Notes under the pieces: model-generated
The model's input: the letters and a program-made list of their open reading frames with translations, nothing else
Databases searched by the model: none
Told to the model about the DNA's origin: nothing
Program-made: the position numbers and the translations under genes
Assembly (NCBI GenBank): GCA_023488405.1
Contig: JAMDDW010000003.1
Location: forward strand, 297-13,707
DNA length: 13,411 nt
Source: Candidatus Parvarchaeota archaeon
Lineage (GTDB): Archaea > Nanobdellota > Nanobdellia > Parvarchaeales > Parvarchaeaceae
Reading direction: 5' to 3'
In this document: one piece after another, positions 1 through 6,085 of the stretch
Layout of the letters: each line of letters opens with the position of its first letter
How positions within the stretch are numbered: position 1 is the first letter of the stretch

Positions 1-92
1 CTACCAAGGCATAATACTAAGAATTGACTCTTTATAATAAAAGTATTTAATGCATTATAAGTTATTATATTGAATATTTACTTCTAAATAGT

Positions 93-104
93 AAATTATA
101 AATA
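93..104 (+). promoter_or_regulatory. TATA box for the gene at 127
   Basis: AAATTATAAATA is centred about 28 bp upstream of the GTG at 127. This is the spacing expected if transcription begins at or next to the start codon, giving a leaderless mRNA. No Shine-Dalgarno sequence precedes the GTG. The 126 bases before the gene hold no other ORF on either strand, because stops occur early in all frames. Confidence 0.55.
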
Positions 105-126
105 CTAGTGAAATTCATATAAAATA

Positions 127-639
127 GTGGAAAATGAACGCTTGGAAAAGATAATTGGATTTGAAACCGAGAGAGGGTCCAAGTACCGGTATCAGGATAA
201 CAAAGTGATAAGAAAGAAATATAGTGGAAAAGAAGACGAATTCAATCTGAACGTTTTCATACCCCCTTACAGCGAATTGGATGCAGGAACAAAGTCCAAA
301 CTTGAAAGGATGTATGAAATTAAAAGTGAATGGGCATACAACAGGTTCATAGAAGAGGTAGTGTATGACCGTTCAATTTACAGATCGCATGTTTTTTCAT
401 TTGAAGATGGAGTGCTTAAAAAAATAGATAGCGATGAAAATGCGGAAGGGAAAGAAGTATACTTTGTATCCATATTCAAAAGTGAAACCGGGCCAAAGTC
501 AAAAATAGCCTTTTTGGTTAAGGCAGATAAATCACCAAAAGAGGGGTATTTTCCTTATCAAGAGAATAACACAAAAAAAGAAACTTACCTATTTCACATA
601 GGAGATAAGGTTTCAAAGGTCTACAAAGCTAGGCTTTGA
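127..639 (+). CDS. hypothetical protein, 170 aa
   Basis: I do not recognise this protein. It is soluble, rich in charged and aromatic residues, and has no signal peptide, membrane segment or cysteine motif. It begins with GTG at 127; the nearest ATG (134) is out of frame, and a TATA box lies at the right distance for a leaderless start at 127. The alternation of short hydrophobic stretches with charged turns, for example VYFVSIF near residues 111-117 and KIAFLVK near 125-131, suggests a mostly beta or alpha/beta single domain. Its last 11 bases overlap the 3' end of the convergent zinc-ribbon gene. Function unknown; the ORF is judged real from its length, its codon pattern and its promoter. 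Confidence 0.7.
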   Translation: MENERLEKIIGFETERGSKYRYQDNKVIRKKYSGKEDEFNLNVFIPPYSELDAGTKSKLERMYEIKSEWAYNRFIEEVVYDRSIYRSHVFSFEDGVLKKIDSDENAEGKEVYFVSIFKSETGPKSKIAFLVKADKSPKEGYFPYQENNTKKETYLFHIGDKVSKVYKARL

Positions 640-814
640 ATGTTTTAAATCCTACCTCTTTTTTGTTGACCTCTTTTTTGTAATTCTCATTGCTTACAAC
701 ATGATTCATGACAGCGAAATTTTTGCCGCAGTAAAAACATTTTACGGTTTTAATGGATGAAGTTTTCCTGTACCTGCCGCAGTTGGGGCATTTCACAATT
801 CTGTAAACCGTCAT
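629..814 (-). CDS. small zinc-ribbon protein, 61 aa
   Basis: Two CxxC knuckles, C9-PN-C12 and C26-FY-C29, make a four-cysteine zinc ribbon in the first 30 residues, followed by a lysine-rich tail. The layout (short hydrophobic beta strand, CPNCGRY, about 13 residues, CFYCGK) resembles the archaeal DUF1922-type zinc ribbons, but this is by eye only. Its ATG overlaps the TGA of the upstream MinD-like gene in an ATGA arrangement (811-814), so the two are almost certainly co-transcribed and translationally coupled. The zinc ribbon could bind nucleic acid or act as an adaptor for the ATPase. Its 3' end overlaps the convergent gene 127-639 by 11 bp. Confidence 0.75.
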   Translation of the reverse strand: MTVYRIVKCPNCGRYRKTSSIKTVKCFYCGKNFAVMNHVVSNENYKKEVNKKEVGFKTFKA

Positions 815-1530
815 ATCCTAATTATCTGCTTTGCTATGCTGTTAATGTCCCTTGCCGCAAAGCTTTTCGGGGAAGATATGACCAAAGGTATCCCTACCTT
901 GAGGGCATTGTAAACCTTGTTGTCCTCTCTTATCTCCCAAATATTGCTTATCCTAGTCAACTCTTCGATTTCTTTTTTTGTCATTTGCTCCTTTATCCTT
1001 GTGTTTACTTTGTTTATAACAAGACCTAATATGCTTATTCCCGCATCTTCCAGTTCCTGCTTCAGCTTTTTAGCCTCTATTATCGAGGTTATGTCAGGAT
1101 TTGATATGATGAGGCTGTTTGCCTCCTTTATGAGTTTTATGAATTCTATGTCATAAGAAGGCTTAGAGTCTATCACTATAAAATCGTATTTACCCAATAG
1201 TTTGTTTATGTAAAGATTGATGTTTATCAGTTTATGCGCAGATCTGTCAGTTCCGCTCTTTGCGACCCTTGATGGCAGAAGATGGAAATTTGGGTTATCT
1301 CCCGTGTATATAGCTTCTTCTATTTTAGTTCTTTCATTTAATACATCCTCTAAGGAGTATTTGAATCCGACGAAACCATAATAAACTGCAACATGTGGTG
1401 TTTCAAGATTTGCGTCTATTAAAAGGGTCTTTTTACCAAGATTAGAAATTGCAGTGGCAATGTTTACGGCGGCGGTCGTTTTTCCCACCCCTCCTTTTGG
1501 ACTCATCACCACAATAATCTTGGCTGGCAT
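811..1530 (-). CDS. MinD/ParA-family P-loop ATPase
   Basis: A 239-aa ATPase of the MinD/ParA (SIMIBI) class. The deviant Walker A motif KGGVGKTT is at residues 12-19, with the signature lysine K12 and the P-loop lysine K17. The A' aspartate is D39 in LLIDANLE, and Walker B is at 117-121 (FIVID). In most relatives Walker B continues as DTPPG or DxPAG; here it reads DSKPS. Such proteins form ATP-dependent dimers that position cargo, chromosomes or membrane complexes. The C-terminus (AKQIIRI) lacks an obvious amphipathic membrane-targeting helix like that of bacterial MinD, so a soluble role or a partner-mediated one is plausible. It is followed by, and overlaps, a zinc-ribbon gene, and diverges from a TtuA-like gene. 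The specific subfamily and cargo are unknown. Confidence 0.88.
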   Translation of the reverse strand: MPAKIIVVMSPKGGVGKTTAAVNIATAISNLGKKTLLIDANLETPHVAVYYGFVGFKYSLEDVLNERTKIEEAIYTGDNPNFHLLPSRVAKSGTDRSAHKLININLYINKLLGKYDFIVIDSKPSYDIEFIKLIKEANSLIISNPDITSIIEAKKLKQELEDAGISILGLVINKVNTRIKEQMTKKEIEELTRISNIWEIREDNKVYNALKVGIPLVISSPKSFAARDINSIAKQIIRI

Positions 1531-1562
1531 ATAAATAATAAAAGATAGACTAATTAATATTT
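1531..1562. promoter_or_regulatory. compact divergent promoter region
   Basis: Only 32 bp separate the ATG of the MinD-like gene (minus) from the ATG of the TtuA-like gene (plus). The stretch is almost entirely A/T. A plus-strand TATA-like run (TAAATAATAAAA, 1532-1543) lies about 25 bp before 1563. A minus-strand run (AAATATTAATTAG, 1563-1551) lies about 25 bp before 1530. Each promoter therefore sits next to the opposite gene's start codon, so the two cannot both be occupied without interference. Confidence 0.45.
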
Positions 1563-2087
1563 ATGGATGCCGACAAAACGTGTGCCATATGCGGTAGAGA
1601 AGCCGTTTTTTATTCTTCTTACCTAAAGCAGGAGCTTTGCAAAAAGCACTTTGAAAGGATGCTGATAAAAAGAGTCAAGTCAAACATGAATACAAATAAA
1701 TTAAGAAGCAGGCTTTTCAGGTTTGGAAATGAAAATAATTACGGCAGGGCCTTCCTTGAATTTATGTTTAAAGACCTGGAAAGTAAAGATGGTGAAAAGC
1801 TTTATTCTTATACATTGGAGGACTTTGCCATCTCTGTGATGAAATTCTTTCTCTTCCATGAGCCTACCGACAAAAAAATAAAGAATAAGGACGGCTTCAG
1901 CCCGCTTTTTAATGTATCGGAGAATGAAATAATGAGCTTTTTCAGGCTTAAGAAGAAAACGCTGCAAAATGCAAAGAGGAGCGGAAAGGATGAGTCAGTA
2001 CTAAAATTTTTAATGGAAATAGAAGAAAGGAGGCCTGGTGGAATGATATCTCTGGTAAAGGCGGGCATAACCTTGGGTATTATCTAA
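1563..2087 (+). CDS. TtuA/Ncs6-like protein lacking the PP-loop core
   Basis: Both ends resemble the tRNA 2-thiolation enzymes TtuA/Ncs6/CTU1. Residues 7-42 give the N-terminal zinc finger: C7-AI-C10-GREA, then LCKKHFERMLIKRVKSNM, matching the usual CxxC..C..HF...KRV..TI pattern. Residues near 109-125 (GFSPLFNVSENEIMSFF) match the 'KPLyeVpEkEvalYa' segment, and FLMEIEERRPGGMISLVKA near 148-166 matches the 'fLneLEekrPG' end. TLEDFAISVMKFFL aligns loosely with the 'NLDDEA..vlmNll' helix. What is missing is the SGGKDS ATP-binding PP-loop with its domain, the catalytic and Fe-S cysteines, and the C-terminal zinc ribbon. At 174 aa it is just over half the usual ~310. The ORF is intact, so this is a shortened family member and not a recent pseudogene. 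A tRNA-binding or regulatory role is possible. Its end overlaps the convergent winged-helix gene by 8 bp. Confidence 0.6.
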   Translation: MDADKTCAICGREAVFYSSYLKQELCKKHFERMLIKRVKSNMNTNKLRSRLFRFGNENNYGRAFLEFMFKDLESKDGEKLYSYTLEDFAISVMKFFLFHEPTDKKIKNKDGFSPLFNVSENEIMSFFRLKKKTLQNAKRSGKDESVLKFLMEIEERRPGGMISLVKAGITLGII

Positions 2088-2325
2088 GCCTGTAATATTT
2101 CTTTCTTACTGTATTTCCCCAGCTGAAGTTTCCCAATTCGTTTTTGTTTTCTACAGTTACTTTGCCGTCCTTCAATGCAATGTACAGATAATGATAAACT
2201 ATCCTGCTTGATACTTGTCTACCATTCTTTTTTATTTCCTTGTATATCTCGTAACCCGTTTTTTCTCCGTTTGATAGCGAGGAAAGCACTGCTTCCATCA
2301 GTTCCTTATCTATTTTTCTTACCAT
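2080..2325 (-). CDS. small winged-helix DNA-binding protein
   Basis: An 81-aa basic protein. The run GEKTGYEIYKEIKKNG (about residues 20-35), followed by VSSRIVYHYLYIALKDGKV (38-56) and a beta-hairpin wing (TVEN...KYYRLR), is the helix-turn-helix plus wing pattern of PadR/MarR-like transcription factors; 'GYEIYKEI' is especially PadR-like. It has no sensor domain. Its ATG lies 3 bases after the stop of the thioredoxin-like gene, so it is the last gene of the sec-led operon and might autoregulate it. The target and any ligand cannot be read from the sequence. Confidence 0.6.
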   Translation of the reverse strand: MVRKIDKELMEAVLSSLSNGEKTGYEIYKEIKKNGRQVSSRIVYHYLYIALKDGKVTVENKNELGNFSWGNTVRKKYYRLR

Positions 2326-2328
2326 TTT

Positions 2329-2835
2329 TCAACTACACTGCGGCAAGGATTCATTGACCGAAAGGCATATGTACTTTAATATATCGTTGTATGCAGTCTG
2401 ATTATTTGCAAATCCTCCAACTTTATAATATTTTCCATTGAATACTATCAGCGGTACCCTATTCACGCCTATCTTGTTGAAAATTGACACCGCTGAATCA
2501 GGTAGGTTGGCAGTTACGTTGTTATTGTACGCAGATATGTTGAATTCCCATGCACAGAAATAGCCGCTGTAAAATGTTTTGTTACCCCACAAGCCAAAAA
2601 GAGACGTTACATTTTGGAAAGAATCAACAGTAGAAGTGCAGGTTTTGCAGTTGTCTGCATAGTAAATAACAAACGATGGCAGAGTTGGAGAGCAGAGTCC
2701 AGACATGTTTAGATCTGTTTTGTGGAAGGAATATAAGCTGGTTAGCGAGTAAGTCTGATAGTAAAAGAATACGGCAAGCATTAAAAGTACAAAGATTACA
2801 ACCGAATAAATGTAGTATCTTGACTTAGTTAGCAT
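2329..2835 (-). CDS. membrane-anchored thioredoxin-fold protein, extracytoplasmic
   Basis: Residues 8-25 are a single N-terminal membrane segment or uncleaved signal anchor, placing the rest outside the membrane. The strand FVIYYADNC then leads into the redox motif C63-KT-C66. The fold's cis-proline is P128 in NRVPLIVFNGKYYKVGGF, a classic thioredoxin/DsbA end. Further cysteines (C48, C94 and two near the C-terminus) give six in total, consistent with extra structural disulfides. Several N-x-S/T sequons support surface exposure. Known relatives oxidise, reduce or isomerise disulfides in exported proteins. It starts with ATG inside the end of the preceding gene (11-bp overlap), in the operon led by secF and secD, so it probably acts on newly exported chains. 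Whether it is an oxidase or a reductase cannot be told. Confidence 0.75.
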   Translation of the reverse strand: MLTKSRYYIYSVVIFVLLMLAVFFYYQTYSLTSLYSFHKTDLNMSGLCSPTLPSFVIYYADNCKTCTSTVDSFQNVTSLFGLWGNKTFYSGYFCAWEFNISAYNNNVTANLPDSAVSIFNKIGVNRVPLIVFNGKYYKVGGFANNQTAYNDILKYICLSVNESLPQCS

Positions 2836-3718
2836 AGAATGACATGTTCAAATTCTTCATTTCGCTGGAATTGCAGCTGTTTTTGCTGTTGACTATGCAT
2901 ATGTTTGTGTAATTTCCTAGGCTTTTGTACAAGTAACTGTAGCTTTGGGATGAAAAGTAATTTGGATTTACAACTATGTTGAATATTTTTGAGTAACTGC
3001 ATTGACTTGCATTTATTAGCCGGTAAACCTGGAACTGGAACGGGCTGTATATACCAGTTTCATTTTCATAGTTTAATATTTTCCCGTTTCCATTGAAGAC
3101 TATGTTTACTGTCATCTGCTTCATATTCAATATCGTTTTTATCATGTCACTTATGTTTGTGCTTTCATTGAATAGTTTTAAGTCATATTTTAAAGGATCA
3201 ACAATAGAATAGTTCTGAAACCCTGAATTAACAATGTCTGCATAATAACTTTTTACCTGCGAATAAGAAAGATTAAACATCTGTTTTATCTGCATAGGGG
3301 TCATGCTCTCATTTATGAAATTATAAAGCTGTTCATATGCCTTGCTGCAGTTAGTGACATTTTCCACACTGCACATTGAAATAAGCGCCATGTTCGTTAT
3401 CACATTATTATATTCATTCTGCAGTACAGCAGAGTTCAAAGGTATATACGGAAAAGCAGGTTCCATCTCATAATTGCAACCGAAAATTACAGAGTTGTTC
3501 GACAAACCCCCATAAAAATAGTACAGGTCCTTGTCTGAAAATCTGCTTAGGTTTATGTTGTAGCTTGAAAGAAAATCCTCAAGTTTGATGCCATTTGTGA
3601 TGTTTTGTTGGCTGTTTACTGTTACTGGTTTAAATGGATAAACGTACAGTATGGCAGTAAATGCCGCAAGCAGGATTACCAATACAAGCAATGCCTTCAT
3701 TGTTGCATTATTTTCCAT
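2825..3718 (-). CDS. secreted or membrane-anchored glycoprotein-like protein, possibly degenerate DsbA-like
   Basis: 297 aa with an N-terminal hydrophobic anchor (about residues 7-27) and the remainder predicted to be extracytoplasmic. It contains roughly sixteen N-x-S/T sequons, typical of heavily glycosylated archaeal surface proteins. A helical middle (MCSVENVTNCSKAYEQLYNF and onward), followed by a late strand MTVNIVFNGNGKIL, recalls the helical insertion and final strands of DsbA-like thioredoxin folds. However, the CxxC is reduced to one cysteine (IFGCNYE) and the cis-proline is absent, so it would be catalytically inactive if it has that fold. The adjacent downstream gene is a true CxxC thioredoxin-fold protein, which favours a partner or duplicated-and-decayed relationship. 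I chose the ATG at 3718; an ATG at 3700 also leaves the anchor intact. The precise function is unknown. Confidence 0.55.
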   Translation of the reverse strand: MENNATMKALLVLVILLAAFTAILYVYPFKPVTVNSQQNITNGIKLEDFLSSYNINLSRFSDKDLYYFYGGLSNNSVIFGCNYEMEPAFPYIPLNSAVLQNEYNNVITNMALISMCSVENVTNCSKAYEQLYNFINESMTPMQIKQMFNLSYSQVKSYYADIVNSGFQNYSIVDPLKYDLKLFNESTNISDMIKTILNMKQMTVNIVFNGNGKILNYENETGIYSPFQFQVYRLINASQCSYSKIFNIVVNPNYFSSQSYSYLYKSLGNYTNICIVNSKNSCNSSEMKNLNMSFYAN

Positions 3719-4505
3719 TATTTAACTTTTCGCTCATTTTTTTTTGCAGTCCTTCTGGAGAGTAGTTTATCCTATTTATGCCTAGTGTATCTATCGGATC
3801 ATTCTCGCCGGCAAGCACATCCAGTTCGAAATGGTCTGCTCCAGACTGCTTAATGTTAAAGGTAATCTCATTTGTAAATTTGTTTATTATCTTTATAATG
3901 AGATTCGCTAGGTCAAATGCCACAACGCTGTCCAATTCCTCTATCGCAGTGTGTTTAAGTGTTGTTATTCTTGCTACTTCGTTCTTTTTCGGCGAAAATG
4001 GCACATACGCTATTAAGTTTTCGGTTTTGTATATCTCCCTATTTCCTACATAATTCAAGCTTTCACACACATGGCATTTTTGAGTGTTGTGCATAGGTAT
4101 TGGCAGTATAACCAAATCCCAATAATCATGTCCGTTGACATACCTGCTTACCGATATGTTTTTTCCTATATCATAGGTTTTGAGTTCATTAAGTCTCTCG
4201 CTTACAACTAAAAGTAGCTTTTCAATGTCATCTGCCGAATAAGTTACAAAGTCGGCAGAATGTTTTTCGTTTTCCACAATTAATTCTTCATACCCATGCG
4301 CGTTTGAGCGCTTGAAAAACTTTCCGTCAAGCTGGTATCTTGAAGGCTGTACCCTGTCCTTTATTTCATATACTCTTAGGTATCTTCCTTTGAATTCGAT
4401 TGATTTTATTGCATTTTCAACAGGCAAGCACTCTCTGCAGCCTGTTCTTTCATTGCTTATCAAGTCAAAGGTAAGGTCTACCGGATCCAATCTGAATTCT
4501 TCCAT
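3708..4505 (-). CDS. GalT-like nucleotidyltransferase-fold protein, active site altered
   Basis: The overall plan follows galactose-1-phosphate uridylyltransferase (HIT superfamily). There is an N-terminal CREC zinc knuckle (C23, C26), then EELIVENEKH (H82), which matches the 'vIveTpeH' zinc-ligand strand. A central segment, YVNGHDYWDLVILPIPMHNTQ, lies where GalT has NxGxxAGaS..HPHxQ. A second CxxC (C144, C147) follows, and then ENLIAYVPFSPKKNEVARI resembles the GalT repeat 'e.fvalvPfa...yE..i.pk.H'. The catalytic HPHxQ is not preserved; only one histidine remains (PMHNTQ), so uridylyl transfer is doubtful. At 265 aa it is shorter than GalT (about 340). I start it at the ATG at 4505, one base after the secD stop and preceded by GAAGGA; a TTG at 4517 would overlap secD. 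Its place in a sec operon is unexpected for sugar metabolism. Fold call moderate, function unknown. Confidence 0.55.
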   Translation of the reverse strand: MEEFRLDPVDLTFDLISNERTGCRECLPVENAIKSIEFKGRYLRVYEIKDRVQPSRYQLDGKFFKRSNAHGYEELIVENEKHSADFVTYSADDIEKLLLVVSERLNELKTYDIGKNISVSRYVNGHDYWDLVILPIPMHNTQKCHVCESLNYVGNREIYKTENLIAYVPFSPKKNEVARITTLKHTAIEELDSVVAFDLANLIIKIINKFTNEITFNIKQSGADHFELDVLAGENDPIDTLGINRINYSPEGLQKKMSEKLNNGK

Positions 4506-4506
4506 T

Positions 4507-6084
4507 TTATCCTTCAAGCTTTCCTATTATTCTCGCATATGCAGGTCTTGTTACCAGCAAACCGATCAAAGACGCAAGTATTGTTGTAAGCGCGAAGCCT
4601 GCAAACAGGCTTGCTGTTGAAAACAGGAGGGGAAACATTATGGCTGCAAACGAAAAGAATGAAACGAATATTATGAAAAATGCCCTGCTTATTCTCTTCT
4701 TTGTAACGGCGTATTCCATCTGTGATGAGCCCCTTCTCATCTCATCTGTTATTATTATCTGGTCATCGACAGATATACCTATGCTGGCTATTATACCTGC
4801 CATGCTTGGTATGTCCAATGTCCAGTGTATTGCCGCCGCAACCCCTATCACTATAAATATCTCCGTAATACTTGTAAGGAGTATCAATGAAGATATCTTA
4901 TAATCCTTGTATCTTAAGAATATGACTATGCTTACAAGCACGAATGCTAGCAGCAATAAAATGTATATCTGGCTTATAAACTGGCTGCCTGCTGTAGGAG
5001 AAACGGAACTTATTGATATTATCTTCAATGGTACTGGTAAGCTGCCTGACTGCATTACTGCCTGGAGCGTTTTCATGTCTGCCGTTGACTGCTGCAGGTC
5101 TACTCCCCCGCCTTCTATGGTTATAGCACCGTTGAAGTTTGTAAGTATATTTTCAGAGATCAAAAGAGGCTGGCCCTGCTGCACACCATTTAAGTACAGG
5201 TGTATCCTCTTGTTGAAATAACCCGGATTTGTAGTTGAGGGCTTCAGGGTTTTTACCGCATTCTCAAAGTTCTTTGCAGCGCCGGAAGCCAGCTGTATCC
5301 CGAATTGGAACTGGTAGCCATTTGCTGCACTTGGAGTTTGATAAACTCCGAAAGGACAGCCTGATGAAAGGCAAACATCCAATATGCTTTCGCTCGAATT
5401 GCTGCTGTTGAAAACTGTGATGTTGCCTATAGTAGCATAAAACTTACCCTGGTTTTGAATCAATGACAGTGCTTGGCTTTCTCCCACATTAGGCATGCTG
5501 ACCATTATAAATGCATTGCCTGACAGCGCCTGAACAGTGCTAACGGTAGTGCCGCTTATTCCATAGACATCAACCCTCCTTGAAAGCGTTGTCTCTAAAT
5601 CGGAAAGCACAGAAGCGTTGTAATTTGTGGAGTTTGGAACCACTTCTATCTGCGTTCCTCCTATTATATCCAATCCATAGTTTAAGTGCGTATAAGGCAC
5701 GTTCTGCGTTTGTATAGTTGAAGAATTAAAGATAGCGCCGGGCTCTACGAATATTCTAGTTGTATTGCTTCTGTATATGTAAGGGAAAAGCTCATTCTCA
5801 TATGTCAAGCTCAGTGAGGTATTGACTAATGCGCTTTTGTTTAGTTGACTGTAAAACTGCTGTATGTTATGAACCGGTACGCCATCTACAGCAGTTATTA
5901 TCGATCCAGCCTGTAATCCAATGACCCCTCTTGAACTTAAATTGCCTATATAAGAGTTAACAGGCATGTAAACGACCTGCGCACCGTTTACATTTGTAAT
6001 GTTTGGCTGTATGGCCAAGAAAGATACGACTGCCAGAACAATCATTAATATTATACGCCAGTCATAAAATATTGATTTTGCCAT
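4507..6084 (-). CDS. secD: protein translocase subunit SecD
   Basis: A 525-aa archaeal-type SecD, the accessory membrane subunit that with SecF helps complete protein export through SecYEG. Membrane segment 1 is near residues 10-26. The conserved GLDIIGGT is at 137-144 and begins the large extracytoplasmic domain, which includes the LSRRVDVYGISG segment. Five further membrane helices fill about 370-525 with the family motif IGISVDDQIIITDE. Between helix 1 and GLDIIGGT there is an extra ~80-residue stretch, RGVIGLQAGSIITAVDGVPV (51-70) onward, that reads as a PDZ-like domain. Many sequons lie in the outer domain. It starts one base after the secF stop (TAA-T-ATG), so both are translated from one message. 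The reading of family and role is firm. Confidence 0.95.
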   Translation of the reverse strand: MAKSIFYDWRIILMIVLAVVSFLAIQPNITNVNGAQVVYMPVNSYIGNLSSRGVIGLQAGSIITAVDGVPVHNIQQFYSQLNKSALVNTSLSLTYENELFPYIYRSNTTRIFVEPGAIFNSSTIQTQNVPYTHLNYGLDIIGGTQIEVVPNSTNYNASVLSDLETTLSRRVDVYGISGTTVSTVQALSGNAFIMVSMPNVGESQALSLIQNQGKFYATIGNITVFNSSNSSESILDVCLSSGCPFGVYQTPSAANGYQFQFGIQLASGAAKNFENAVKTLKPSTTNPGYFNKRIHLYLNGVQQGQPLLISENILTNFNGAITIEGGGVDLQQSTADMKTLQAVMQSGSLPVPLKIISISSVSPTAGSQFISQIYILLLLAFVLVSIVIFLRYKDYKISSLILLTSITEIFIVIGVAAAIHWTLDIPSMAGIIASIGISVDDQIIITDEMRRGSSQMEYAVTKKRISRAFFIIFVSFFSFAAIMFPLLFSTASLFAGFALTTILASLIGLLVTRPAYARIIGKLEG

Positions 6085-6085
6085 A

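Noticed and set aside
1-126. Possible gene entering from the left edge
   Set aside because: All three plus frames stop within 36 bases and the minus strand ATG at 12 runs into a stop at once; only promoter DNA is seen.
1563-2087. Reading the TtuA-like gene as a recent pseudogene
   Set aside because: The frame is intact with its own promoter-like region, and the missing core is a clean internal loss with no frameshift remnants of SGGKDS in any frame nearby.
4506-4517. TTG start at 4517 for the GalT-like gene
   Set aside because: An ATG at 4505 with GAAGGA just ahead and one base after the secD stop is the better start; the extra four residues add nothing family-like.
4640-5221. Open frames on the plus strand opposite secD
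   Set aside because: They lie wholly antisense to a clearly conserved SecD and show no motif or promoter; they are shadows of its codon pattern.
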